Positions 49,168-59,790 of a stretch of 64,000 nt of DNA are shown here, piece after piece. Made by a program: the position numbers and the translations under genes. Origin of the DNA: Ascaphus truei (Eukaryota; Chordata; Amphibia; Anura; Ascaphidae); assembly GCA_036426205.1 (NCBI GenBank), contig CM071579.1:19888782-19952781 (forward strand). The letters run 5' to 3'. Under the pieces are notes generated by a model. It did no database searches. It saw only the letters and a program-made list of their open reading frames with translations, and was not told the origin of the DNA. Position 1 is the stretch's first letter. Each line of letters starts with the position of its first letter.

Positions 49168-49390
49168 CACACACACAGCGTTGTATATCACACAAGGGAT
49201 ATCTAATTTCTTGATGCAACCTACTGCGCCCATCTCCAGAACATCGGAGGGTAATCTCGGCGCAACCCAGAAATGAAGACTAGAGTACACTGCTTGGCGG
49301 TTTCACTTCAGCGCGAGGAGACTCTACCACGGAGGAGAGAGGCAGCAAGAAAGGATATATCCCTTGTGTGATATACAACGATGTGTTTGT
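49168..49390. repeat. Inverted repeat pair around 150 bp
   Basis: GTTGTATATCACACAAGGGATAT (49180-49202) is inverted at 49356-49379. The arms are preceded and followed by GTGTGTG-type text. Confidence 0.7.
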
Positions 49391-49634
49391 GTACTGTGAC
49401 AGACTTTACTTGTGTGCGGAATTTATCACTTTATTTTTTATTAATTATAACAACTTTATTTAGTACTAGCTGAGAGACCCGGCGTTGCCCGGGATGTAAT
49501 GTTCCCGCGCCTCTCTCCTCTCTCCTCCTCCTCTCTCTCTTCCCCTGTCTCCCCCCTCTCTGTTTGTCCCCCGTTCACATCAATCCAGCCCCCCTCCCTC
49601 CTTTACAGCTCCGTTCCCCCCCTTTACAGCTTCA

Positions 49635-49807
49635 TGCAGTGTGTGTGTGTGTGGGCGTCAGTCGTGTGTGTGTGTGTGTGCGTCAGTCAGTGTGTAGGTG
49701 TGTGTGTGTGTGTGCGTCAGTCAGTGTGTGTGTGTGTGTGTGCGTCAGTCAGTGTGTGTGGGTGTGTGTGTGTGTGGGTGTGTGTGTGTGTGTGTGTGTG
49801 CGTCAGT

Positions 49808-49891
<84 letters not shown>

Positions 49892-51009
49892 AGTCAGTGT
49901 GTGTGTGTCAGTCAGTGTGTGTGTCAGTCAGCGTGTGTGTCAGTCAGCGTGTGTGTCAGTCAGCGTGTGTGTCAGTCAGTCAGTGTGTGAGAGGTGTGCG
50001 TTTCAGTCTGTGCTGTGGGGTCAGTGTGTGAAGTGTGGTGTCAGTCAGTTGTGGTGTTCGGGTATGAGTGTGTGTGTGTGTGTGTGTGTGTGCATCAGTC
50101 AGTGTGTGTGTGTGTGTGTGCGTGCGTCAGGCAGTGTGTGTGTGTGTGTGCGTCAGTTAGTCTGTGTGTGTGTGTGTGTGTGTGTGCGTCAGTCAGTCAG
50201 TCAGTGTGTGTGCGTCAGTCAGTCAGTGTGTGTGTGTCAGTCATTGTGTGTCAGTCAATGTGTGTGTGCGTGTGTGCGTCAGTCAGTGTGTGCGTGTGTG
50301 TGTGCGCGCGTCAATCAGTGTGTGTGTGTGCACGTCAGTCAGTGTGTGTGTGTGCGTGCGTCAGTCAGGGTGTGTGCGTGCGTCAGTCAGGGGGTGTGTG
50401 CGTGCGTCAGTCAGGGGGGGTGTGCGTGCGCGTGGCAGGCAGTCGGTGTGTGTGTGTGCACGTCAGTCACTCTGTGTGTGTGTGCATCAGTAAGGGGTTG
50501 TGTGTGTGCGCGTGGCAGTCAGTCAGTGCTTGTGTGTGCGTCAGTCAGTGTCTGTGTCTGTGCGTCAGTCAGTATGTGTGTCTCAGGCACTCTGTGTGTG
50601 TGTGTGTGTGTGCGTTAGTCAGGGTGTGTGTACACACGTCAGTCAGTGTGTGTGCGCGCGTCATTCAGTGTGTAAGTGCGCGTCATTCAGTGTGTGTGCG
50701 TCAGGCAGTGTGTGTCAGCCAGTCACTCTGTGTGTGTGCGCGTGGCAGTCAGTGTGTGTGTGCGTCAGTCAGGGTGTGTGTGCGCGTGTCAGGCAGTCAG
50801 TGTGCGTCAGTCAGTATGTGTGTCTCAGGCACTCTGTGCGCGCGTCAGTCAGTGTGTGTGCGTGCGTCAGTCAGTGTATGTGCGCGCGTCAGTCAGTGTA
50901 TGTGTGTGTGTCAGTCAGTGTGTGTGTGTGTGTCAGTCAGTGTGTGGTGTGTGTGTGTTTCAGTCAGTGTGTGTGCGCGCGTCAGTCAGTGTATGTGTGT
51001 GTGTCAGTC

Positions 51010-51064
<55 letters not shown>
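49635..51064. repeat. GTGTG(C)GTCAGTCA minisatellite, about 1.4 kb
   Basis: Runs of GT of varying length alternate with CAGTCAGT, CAGGCAGT and similar. Stops are nearly absent in three frames, giving false open frames of up to 580 codons. Confidence 0.95.
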
Positions 51065-51204
51065 CAGACAGGCAGTTCGTGTGTCAGTCAGTTTGTTGTT
51101 GTTGTTTGTTGTTGTGTGCCCCCCCCCCCCTCTGCTTTTTCCTCTGCCCTGCTGCGAAGGGGGGGTGGTGGTGATGATGATATCTGCTCGCGCTCCCGGC
51201 TTCC

Positions 51205-51620
51205 CGGCTCGGCTGCGGGGAGGGGGTACCTGCTTGCGCCACCCGGTGCTCCCGGCCCGGCCGCGGGGGGAATGGTGGTGGTACCTGCTGGCGCCCCCCC
51301 CCCGGCGCTCCCGGTCGGGGTGGGGGGGGAGGTTTTGTGGGGTGGTGGTGGTAACTGCTTGCGCCACCCGGTGCTCTCGGCTCGGCCGCTTTACCTGCTT
51401 GCGCCACCCGGTGCTCCCGGCCACGGGGGGAATGGTGGTGGTACCTGCTGGCGCCCCCCCGGCGCTCCCGGCCGCGGGGGGGGGGGGTTTGTGGGGTGGT
51501 GGTGGTACCTGCTTGCGCCACCCGGTGCTCCCGGCTCGGCCGCTTTACCTGCTTGCGCCACCCGGTGCTCCCGGCTCGGCCGCGGGGGGAGGGGGGAGGT
51601 TACCTGCTTGCTGGCGCTCC
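51205..51620. repeat. GC-rich tandem block (CCTGCTTGCGCCACCCGGTG units)
   Basis: At least six copies of CTGCTTGCGCCACCCGGTGC or its variant CTGCTGGCGCCCCCCC, separated by GGCCGCGGGGGG or TTTGTGGGGTGGTGGTGG. Confidence 0.88.
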
Positions 51621-52002
51621 CTGCGGTAATACGGGGCCCTAAGGAGAAGAGCCGAGTGGGCAGGCGGCGGCGTGTGAGAGGCGGCGGTTATTCGGCGGGA
51701 GGCGGCGGGAGTTTGGCTAGCGGCGTGTCGAGGTGAGGTGGAGGAGGCTTGGCGCTGGGGAGGCTGGGGTTTGCGGGTGGGGGGGTTTGCGGTGAGGGGG
51801 GCGGGGGGTTTGCGGTGAGGGGGGCACAGGGGTGTGTGTGAGACACTGTTAGACCACGCCGGCCAATGAGAGGTGTGCAGGGGCGGGCGGGCCAAGGGAG
51901 CCATCTCATTGGCCTGAGGCGGAGTGACAGGCCAAAGGTCCAATGTGATTGCCCCTAGACACAGGGACATACAATGGTTTCAAAAATATAGATATAGATA
52001 GC

Positions 52003-52150
52003 GCTTTTCTTCCAATGGGGTTCAACGCGTGGTACGCAGCACACAGCAATTACAGACACAATCCCTACCCAGGTGAGCTTACAATCTATGTTGTTGGTGC
52101 CTGAGGCACAGGGAGATAAAGTGACTTGTCCAAGGTCACAAGTAGCTTTT
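52003..52150 (+). mobile_element. MIR/CORE-SINE-like fragment
   Basis: CTGAGGCACAGGGAGATAAA then GTGACTTGTCCAAGGTCACA is the conserved core-to-tail text of MIR-type SINEs. Confidence 0.65.
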
Positions 52151-52189
52151 AAACTGTGTTATTAAAATAATCTGCACCATTGATAATTG

Positions 52190-53215
52190 CACTGCCCCTT
52201 CCTCTAGCAATGTACTGCTAAAATTCTAATGCCTGCCCTTATCCTCTCCTGTCTGGATTACTGTAACATACTGCTAACAGGCCTCCCTGCCACATAACTT
52301 CCTCCCCTGCAATCAATTCAAGATTCTGCTGTTAGAATAATTTCACTTTCTCCCAGAACAGTTCCTGCTCATCTCCTCCTTAAATCCCTCTCATGGCTTC
52401 CCATCAAATTTCATATCACCTACAAAGTTCTCCTCCTTACCTTGAAGGCTCTCCACTCATCTGCTCCTCCCTACATATCAGCTCTGATCTCTCGTTATGC
52501 CCCTTCTCATCTCCTGCGCTCTACCCATAACAGACCCCTCCACCCCTTTCACCTCTATGGCTCTCTCTCTCTCGCCTTAACCCCATCCCCCTCACTGCCC
52601 CTTACCTGTAGAACTCCCTCACACTCAGTATACACCAAACACCTTCTCTTCCCACCTTCAAGACAAACGTTAAAACCCACCTCACAAATGAAGCGATCCA
52701 ATAGCCTGAACTCATGGCGCTCCTACCAACCAGCGTGGCCAAGCACTGCCATCTACTGCACTTATTCCCTCACCTGCTATGTCTGTCTCCCAACATTCCA
52801 CTTAGGCTGAGTCCATAGGGACGTCTGCCGTGCCGAGGCGCGCGGAGGCTGAGGTTTCCCTGGCCTTATTCCGGGGGCGTGTCTGGGGGCGGGCCAGTGA
52901 CGCTCTCATTGGGCGAACCGCTCACGTCTCCGGCCCATCGCTCCCCTCAGCGTTCAAACTAAAAAAAAATGTAAGAGCTACGCCTCCGCACCCTGCTGAA
53001 GTTTCCGCGAGCCCCTGTTAAAGCTGCTCTCATTGCGGCTGCAGGGGCTCACTGGTAAGCGTCGGCGCGGGTCAGCGGGTAAGCGCTGACCATGCCCTTG
53101 GCCTTAGAGTGGAAGCTCTCCGGGGCTTATAATTATAATTCCCTGTACTATATTGTCTTTGAAAAGCGCTGAGTACGCTGTGGACGCTATATAACTAAAG
53201 AGATACATACGTTGA
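52190..53215 (+). mobile_element. L2/CR1-like LINE 3' part, split by a MITE
   Basis: It starts around LSCLDYCN-type text (CTGTCTGGATTACTGTAAC), followed by SLSWLPIKFHITYKVLLLTL-like codons. The 3' tail resumes at 53104 (GAGTGGAAGCTCTCCGGGGC, AAGCGCTGAGTACGCTGTGG) and ends near AGATACATACG. The same tail is uninterrupted at 56736. Confidence 0.75.
52805..53103. mobile_element. Harbinger-type MITE with TTA target duplication (299 bp)
   Basis: TTA occurs at 52802-52804 and 53104-53106. The element begins GGCTGAGTCCATAGGG and ends CCATGCCCTTGGCC, loosely inverted. The related LINE copy at 56736-56750 reads CCACGTAGAGTG with a single triplet at this site, an empty-site control. Confidence 0.85.
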
Positions 53216-53720
53216 GTGGTGTGCTGTGATTTTTCAGCCCGTTACATTACACCTGTAAGTGTGAAAGATTTGTGTAGTAATTCCAATGCTGCGAACATAA
53301 AAGGAAAAACAAAACAAAATTGTAAATGTGTTTTAAATTTTGGGCTCCAAAAATGATGGTTTCCGGGTAGTACTGTATAAGCAGTTGTCAACTATTCATT
53401 CATATTGCCTCTAGCATCCCAGTGCCTATTTAGCCTCTTGCAGGCACGATATTGAGAACACATCTAAACGACTGCCATCTTTAAAAAGTCCAGCAGATAT
53501 TATTTAGCATCAGTTTTTTTTCCCGCAGTGAAAACGTGCAGCCAGATTGAAAAGGAAAAAGTACCCATGGTTTGTAGTAAAAACTGATTTAAAGAGCCAA
53601 GTAAGTGGGACTGGAATTCTCGACATCAGAAGTTCAATCAAAGACCAAAATAACCACTTAGAGTATGATCTGTGTTTCCTTTGCAGCATTGTTTTTTGTT
53701 CGTGAGTTGATAAGGCATAG
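53216..53720. other. Unassigned DNA
   Basis: No motif seen on either strand. Confidence 0.45.
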
Positions 53721-53721
53721 A

Positions 53722-53880
53722 CCAGGATTAACCAACTCCAGATCTCAAGGGCCAAACACAGGTCAGGTCGAAGACTGAGCCTCAGTTTGAGCTACCTGTG
53801 CTGAAGCAGGGACTGATTGGGACACCTGTGCTGAAGCAGGGATCTCTTTAAAACCTGTTGTTGATATCTGGAATCAGTAC
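53722..53880. mobile_element. hAT-type MITE, family A, decayed
   Basis: Arms AACTCCAGATCTCAAGGGCC and CACCTGTGCTGAAGCAGGGA (partly doubled). Both ends are degraded. Confidence 0.65.
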
Positions 53881-54139
53881 TCGGAATGAGTATATGAATA
53901 AAGACACATTTCTCAGAACACATTTAGTTAGGTGAGGCGTGTGCTGTCATGTGGCATCCTCTGTACTGTATTGGGAAATATTCACAAGTGTGGGCAATAC
54001 AATAAAGAGGAAGAGGGAAATAAAAACCTTTTATTACAATTGGTAGGATTTCCTGCCAGGAAGGGTAACAAAGTCACAGACTTGTTTTAAACATTACTTA
54101 CTGGTGTCAGAAACTGGGGAGCACAAGCATGAGAGAGAG

Positions 54140-54473
54140 CAGTGGTGTGCAAATGGGGGCACCCCCCCCCCCCCGGGCCCCCCCCCCCCCCCAGGAGGTG
54201 CGGGGGATTTTACTGGGGGGTGCGGGCAGTTGCAGAGGCCCCGCGCTCTTCCCCAAGGCATTTAAATTAAATCGCGTGAGGCCTCTGCAACACTCTAATT
54301 ACCATGATTCAGACACTCTGTGACACGTCCCCATGGCAGCACGGCGTCATGTGACGTGACGTCACATGACCCCGCAGCGTCATTTGATGCAGCTACAAGG
54401 TAGGGGGGGGGAGGGTCGTGAGCACCGAGGCAGGCAAGACGGGGGCGCAGCAGCAAAAGTTTGCGCTTCCCTG
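54140..54473. mobile_element. hAT-type MITE, family B, with long C runs
   Basis: Starts CAGTGGTGTGCAAATGGGGG and ends AAAAGTTTGCGCTTCCCTG. Flanks AGAGAGAG and AGATAGAA match at 6 of 8. Contains TGACGTGACGTCACATGACC. Confidence 0.72.
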
Positions 54474-54631
54474 AGATAGAAGTATGGGGTGGTGTATAGC
54501 ACTTCAATACATTTTTGCCCCTTTGTCCACTAATCCCTGATGTTTTCACATTAATTGAGTAATGCTATTCTATAGCTTGAAGTGGCTACTTAGACCATTT
54601 TCAGGGGGAAATCGCTATTAACTATTGATTA

Positions 54632-55391
54632 TGTAGCCCTGGGTAGTTTTGGGCTATAGTTCTGTCCTCCTCCTGGCAGTAATACCTAGTAAGGGTAAGG
54701 TTTGCCAGGAGTAATCATGGGTTTTCCCCACACATGCAGCTCAGTGAGTCAGAGAAGGTGGGCAATCAGGCCTGCTGTCCAATCAGCGACAGAGGGCTGG
54801 TTCTCACTGGAACTGATTTAATGAGTTGCACTTCCTGATTTAGCCAGTTGGTCTCTACCTTTGAGAGAGACAGGTTCACCCATACTAAGCTGTCAGGGCT
54901 CTGGCAGGCTTGAGGCCCTCCCTCTGGGGCGAGGTGGGGAACCATACTTCTTATCTCACCAGGGGATAATGGAAGAGCAAGGACCACTCTCGGTGCCCTT
55001 GGCTGGGAGTGGATCCAGGGACATCCTGAGGTGGATACCCTAAAAACTGCTGTAATCTGTGGTTGCTGAACTATGGAAGATCAAATAAAGCTCCTGAGTT
55101 TTTATAATACCTTCCTGGCCTAAGATTGAAGTATATTGGGAGGAGGGGAACGTTATTCTTCAGCAGAGACTTAACCCCATACAGCTGGGGGCTGCAGGAG
55201 ATGGAGGCGCTGCACCTGTGAGAATTCGGGCATTAACCCAGAAGCCTGTCCTGTTATTCCCCTTTACCACCATGTGGAAGACCCAGGTCCCCCTGTTACC
55301 AGCAGGTATGCACCACACCAAGCCATGTAACCGGAGTAGCATTTCCCCTAGGAGACCCTATGTGAGATTGGGTGGGGGAAACAGGGTTACA
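54632..55391 (+). mobile_element. Solo LTR 3 (760 bp)
   Basis: It begins TGTAGCCCT and ends AGGGTTACA (8 of 9 inverted match). ATTA repeats on both sides (54628-54631 and 55392-55395). AATAAA lies near 55084. No coding interior is seen. Confidence 0.75.
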
Positions 55392-55396
55392 ATTAT

Positions 55397-56036
55397 AAAG
55401 AATATGGCCTTACAAAGGCCATAGGGCATATCTGAGAGTTCATAGAATAACGCAGATTTTTTTTTTGGGTGCAGAATACCCAAGAGATGCCTAAGGACCT
55501 GATGCTGCTCACGTCACCATTGGTTTCCCGGGTCCATATTCATTATTCTGTAAAGCTGTTTCCCGGAAAATATCTCAGTTCCATTCAAATGAATGAGACT
55601 ACAGTTATCTCCAGCACTGGGAAGAGGTTTCACAGCTTACTAAACAGAGGTGTTTAGGGTGTTACTGATCTCAAGTTCTTCTGCTTCTTGATAGAAACAT
55701 TGGCAGTCACCTTCACATTTTTCCTACGGAGCACTTTCGGAAATATAGGTCGGGCCACAAGTGATAATTAATAACAGTTTGCCTCTTTTTGCTTCTTCTT
55801 GTCGACGCACACATATGAACATATGATCTTAGAAGAATGAGGTGGACGGAGTAATATCTTTCTGTTTCGAAGATGGATAATGATAAAAAAAAAAAACGTT
55901 GGTGCAATTCCATGCATACTCATCCATTTGCCAGAGTTATGCGAAAGAGTGTAGAAACAGTAAGTCAAATTCATATATTTAGGAATATAAGTTGATTGTC
56001 CCCGCATTAGAAAACTCGTTTACGCAATGAAAAGGT
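55397..56036. other. Unassigned DNA
   Basis: Short frames with no motif. Confidence 0.45.
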
Positions 56037-56050
56037 TCAGACATAAGATA

Positions 56051-56580
56051 TGGAAAATAGCTGAAGCGCTCAAATGCAGGTATATCTCAAAATGATAATA
56101 AGCCAGACCACTGTACCAGGGTACTAACAATTGATATAGTACCTATTGTGTCATATAATGGGTACTATCCTCCTGAAGACAGGTGGTGTGTGGTGCAACC
56201 CACTCACCATATGTCTCATTGGCAGGTTCCCCTGAAAAATATGCAAATACTCACATCCTGGTAGGGCAGGCAGGCAGGCTGTGCAGCTACTCAATGCAAT
56301 ACAGGGAAAAGGGAGACCAAAAAGCGCACCAGCACAAACGGAGCAGGAAGAAACCAGAACAAAAAAATGATTAAAAGGGCACTTTAATGTGGCAAAAGAC
56401 CCATCCAATGCATTTCGAACGTCGCACAGACGTTCTTTTTCAAGAAAAAGAACGCTGCGACGTTCGAAATGCATTGGATGGGTCTTTTGCCACATTAAAG
56501 TGCCCTTTTAATCATTTTTTTGTTCTGGTTTCTTCCTGCTCCGTTTGTGCTGGTGCGCTTTTTGGTCTCCCTTTTCCCTG
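56051..56580 (-). mobile_element. Retro-insertion with 14-bp target duplication and terminal palindrome
   Basis: TCAGACATAAGATA flanks it perfectly (56037-56050 and 56581-56594). The minus-strand copy runs from the palindrome centre (about 56441) to 56051. The segment 56442-56580 is an inverted copy of 56302-56440. Each arm contains GAACGTC/GACGTTC stem text followed by GAAA(TGCATT), the layout of a decayed hammerhead. Conserved 3' tail text CACATTAAAGTGCCCTTTTA follows. I infer a non-autonomous or truncated Penelope-like insertion with an inverted 5' partial copy. Confidence 0.75.
56302..56580. repeat. Near-perfect palindrome, arms of about 139 bp
   Basis: Left and right arms differ mainly by a 3-nt indel near the centre (GCACAGACG against GCAGCG when inverted). 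The spacer is nearly zero. Confidence 0.93.
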
Positions 56581-56647
56581 TCAGACATAAGATAAAAAGA
56601 AGATCTGGAATCCTGAATGATTGAGAACTCTGGCTACTGCCCCACAC

Positions 56648-56902
56648 TCACAGTCACTCCTACCAACCAATATGGCCAAGCCCTGCCAACTACTGCACTT
56701 ATTCCCTCACCTCCTGTCGCCGCAACTCTCCCAACATGCCACGTAGAGTGTAAGCTCCCCGGGGCAGGGATTTCCTTTCCTATTGTCTGACTTTGCTTGT
56801 TGGACTTATTGTGTTATAATTCCTTGTACTGTTGCTTTTGTAAAGCGCTGTGTACACTGTGGGCACTATGTAAATCAAGCTATACATACATACATACAGG
56901 AT
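56648..56902 (+). mobile_element. L2/CR1-like LINE 3' end
   Basis: CTCCTACCAACCAATATGGC through GTAAAGCGCTGTGTACACTG, ending in (ATAC)n. It matches 52720-53210 without the MITE. Confidence 0.8.
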
Positions 56903-58215
56903 TGTTTATTTCTGTTCCCCCCGTTGTAGCTCTGACTGCCAGCTCCTTATTTCAGTTGCATGCTTCTCTGCTCTGAAATCACACAATGCCTGTGTAACTG
57001 ATACAGTATTGTTACACATTCCCCTCTCCACACAGCCAGTAGCTGGTTGCCCTAGCAACCTCCAAATTCTCCTAGCTGAGAATGGGTATACCCACCTCCC
57101 CTGTCTCTGCTGACAAGTTAGTTTGGTCCTGAGACTATTCCTGTCTCCCAGGAATCCCACACTTCCTTTTCCATCCTTGCAGGCTGAGTGAGTACTTCTT
57201 CTGCTATCTACTCCCTTGCAAGGCAATCTGTTTTGACCTTCCCCCCATAACAAAGCACCTTCACCTAGTGAAGCACTCTCTCACAACACAATACCATCTA
57301 CAAGCACCTTTTGTTTCTGTGACTTCCCCAATAAAGTTAAAGAAAATATAAAGGACTTGATGTGCTTTCAAAAGAGGACGAGTTGAGCTATCTGGCCTCA
57401 TTCATATCCTACATATGACCCTGTGGTTCCAGTATATACATACATTTTTTATTATTATTATTATATAATGTTATACTCCAGTTTGGATTTATGACAGCAC
57501 ATGAAACTTACTTTAAATGGTCTAATCTTCTACATTTACAATGCTAAAACGTGACCAGATCATCTTGCCGTAAATAATGGTTTCACGCCTTACTGTGATA
57601 CTATAACAGTACAAGGGCTTTCTGTTAGTCCTTTTGCTACAATAAGGGGCTGCAGTGCATTGAAAGCCACTAGCAGTGAACGAGTTAAATGATTGCTGTC
57701 TTAAGAATGATTGTAAATTCCCACAGGATCAAAGCAATTGAACATTCAATGCACGATCCAAGTTGCCATAAGCATTTGTGTTGATTTATCCACTTCAGCT
57801 TTCCTTCAGGGTTATTGAACCTTTCACATAAATCAATATATATTTTACATGGCTTCTCAAAACACTATATAGCGGTAGTTACGTTTAGTATTAAGGTCAC
57901 GGGAATAAGTAAATCTGTTGGTGGAAGTGAGAGGGCGCCAGTGGAAAGATGTTTCGTTTCAATCTCTCGAGAATCATTTTGTTTGAAACCTGAATTGATA
58001 TCCCTTAGTTAGGGCAATAACAACCAAAGTATAACTTCTGGAAAGATGATACCCAAATCGTTCACTTGTAGCCATCTTTATCAATGAATTGGAATCTTTC
58101 TCACTCAATTCTCTGTAATTTTAATGAACTACCAGTTATAAAAAATCTAGTGGAGAAAAAAAAAGGTGGCCCGTTCTCTGCTCCGCTGATTCAAATAATA
58201 GTGAAGATAATGAAT
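56903..58215. other. Unassigned DNA
   Basis: No repeat class or coding motif recognised. An ATT run lies at 57446-57466. Confidence 0.45.
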
Positions 58216-58221
58216 GGAACA

Positions 58222-58470
58222 TCCTCTAGAGCTGGGTGGGGCACCCCCCAGGGAGGCGAACAGAGCTGGGTGGGGCACCCCCCAGGGAGGCGAACAGAGC
58301 TGGGTGGGGCACCCCCCAGGAGGCGAACAGCTGGGTGGGGCACCCCCCAGGGAGGCGAAGCATCCTCTAGAGCTGGAGGGGCACCCCCCAGAGGCACAGC
58401 AAGCTGGGTGGGGCACCCCCCGGGAGGCGAACATCCTCTAGAGCTGGGTGGGGCACCCCCCAGGAGGCAC
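58222..58470. repeat. Minisatellite of about 34-55 bp units
   Basis: About seven units built on AGCTGGGTGGGGCACCCCCC then AGGGAGGCGAACA, some with CATCCTCTAG added. GGGTGGGGCACCCC can fold on itself. It leads straight into a family B MITE-like segment. Confidence 0.9.
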
Positions 58471-58745
58471 AAGATTTCTCTGGGGGGGGTGCGGCAGTTA
58501 TAGAGGTCCCGCGCTCTCCCTCAACATTTAAATTAAATGCCTGGGGACGGCGTGTTGCCTCTATAACACCCTTACCTGCCAGCGACGCGTCGTCATTGTA
58601 ACCGGCGTCAAATTACGCAGCGGGTTCACGTATGTCGTGTTGTCATGGCAACGTGACGTCACAAGACCCCGAGCGTAGTTTGATGCCAGGGGCGAGCACG
58701 CGGGGCGCGCACGGGGAAAAGTTTGTGCACTCGAGCAGGTTGCTC
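58455..58745. mobile_element. hAT-type MITE, family B, degraded
   Basis: Shares GCGGCAGTTATAGAGGTCCCGCG and TGACGTCACAAGACCCCG with 54200-54370, and ends AAAAGTTTGTGCACTCG. No clean target duplication. Confidence 0.6.
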
Positions 58746-58863
58746 AATGTGACGGTAAGGGTAAAATAGGGCTGCTGTTAATAAAGGTCAAGCCTGCCAT
58801 TACCCCCGACCTGTCAATAATACACTGGTATATGTTATGTGTATGTATTTGTATTATGTCTTA

Positions 58864-59156
58864 GGCTGCGTCCATGGTTCCTGATTGCGTGCTGAGGCTG
58901 GCCTTAGACCGCGCGCCGTCCGGGCAGCGTGTCGGGGCGGGCCAGTGACGTCACGAGCTGGTTCGCCCTCTTGGCAACCGTTCACGTGACGGCCCTGCGC
59001 TCCCGCGAGCGCCAAATCTAAAATTTGTATAAGACCTACGCGTCCGCGCGCTTGCGGAACGTATGCGAGCCCCCTAACTAACCGCTCTCATTTCGGCTGT
59101 AGGAGCTCACTGGTAAGCACCAGCACGCTCAGCACGCGCTGACCATGCCCGAGGCC
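58864..59156. mobile_element. Harbinger-type MITE with TTA target duplication (293 bp)
   Basis: TTA lies on both sides (58861-58863 and 59157-59159). It begins GGCTGCGTCCATGG and ends CCATGCCCGAGGCC, and aligns along its length with 52805-53103. Confidence 0.82.
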
Positions 59157-59159
59157 TTA

Positions 59160-59790
59160 ACCTGGTTCACCAGCACCTCAGGACCAGGGTTTAATTTTTT
59201 GCAGGAAAAATGTTGCAAAAGTGTCTGTGACCTTTCCCTGTAACCGTTTGTATATATACTCTTTTTATGTTGCATTTCTACCCACCAATCAGGGACTGGG
59301 CACGTAGCAGCACCTTCTACTGACCAATCAGGGTGCTTGTGTACGTCCAGCACCTTCCTACCCACCAATCAGGGACTGGGCACTGCCGCACCTCAGCACC
59401 TTCCTACTGACCAATCAGGGCTGGGCACATACGCAGCACCTTCGTACCCACCAATCAGGTGCAGCGCCCTGAATGTTTCAGTGTTGTGGGATTAGTGTAT
59501 ACAAGGTGGGGAGGGAGACCCTAGTTAGACTGAAGTGAGCCAGAAAAGCCCTGAGAGAAGCTGCAGTGTCCGCTCCTGTGCTGGTGTCGGGCCTGGATGT
59601 CCTGTTTCACAGGACACTGCAGGGAGGGACAGGGAAATCTCTGCAAGGAGTTCCCTGCACCTTGCCGGCAGGGTATCCGCCCAGTGTTCCCCGGTTGTGA
59701 GTATGTGTGTTTGTCTGATTATCTGTATAGTGTGGATAACTTTTTCAATAAATTAATTTAATAAGCCTCTTGTGTTTCGCCTGGCGAGTT
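59160..59790 (+). mobile_element. LTR-like region: CCAAT array, TATA and polyA signal
   Basis: Five CCAATCAGG boxes (59285, 59324, 59365, 59411, 59451), a TATAC box near 59498 and AATAAA near 59750 give a U3-R-U5 order on the plus strand. The U5 text TGTTTCGCCTGGCGAGTTGATCC runs into the 61-bp array. LTR ends are not defined. Confidence 0.55.
59285..59460 (+). promoter_or_regulatory. Five tandem CCAAT boxes
   Basis: CCAATCAGG repeats every 39-46 bp within a repeat (CAGCACCTTCCTACCCACCAATCAGG). It is of the kind found in LTR enhancers. Confidence 0.6.

Larger units (their letters stand above)
49467..51990 (+). mobile_element. Putative mobile unit with huge internal tandem repeats
   Basis: The left edge TACTAGCTGAGAGACCCGGC then GTTGCCCGGG is a phrase I know as the start of dispersed repeats in several animal genomes. 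The right edge is CAATGGTTTCAAAAATATAGATATAGATAG. Between lie a C/T-rich leader, the GT/CAGTCA minisatellite, GC-rich tandem units, and a tail with CCAATGAGA and CATTGGCCTG boxes. No protein-coding content. Class not assigned. Confidence 0.5.

Noticed and set aside
49994..51736. 580-codon plus-strand open frame (and 306/317-codon overlaps)
   Set aside because: It is the translation of a GT/CAGTCA minisatellite followed by GC-rich tandem repeats. Composition is Cys/Val/Ser monotony, and all frames are open because the repeat lacks stops.
56387..56590. Mirror-image open frames around a common sequence as a gene pair
   Set aside because: They are the same sequence read from the two arms of the palindrome.
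58084..58503. Open frames rich in Gly/Pro on both strands
   Set aside because: Translation of the GGGTGGGGCACCCC minisatellite.
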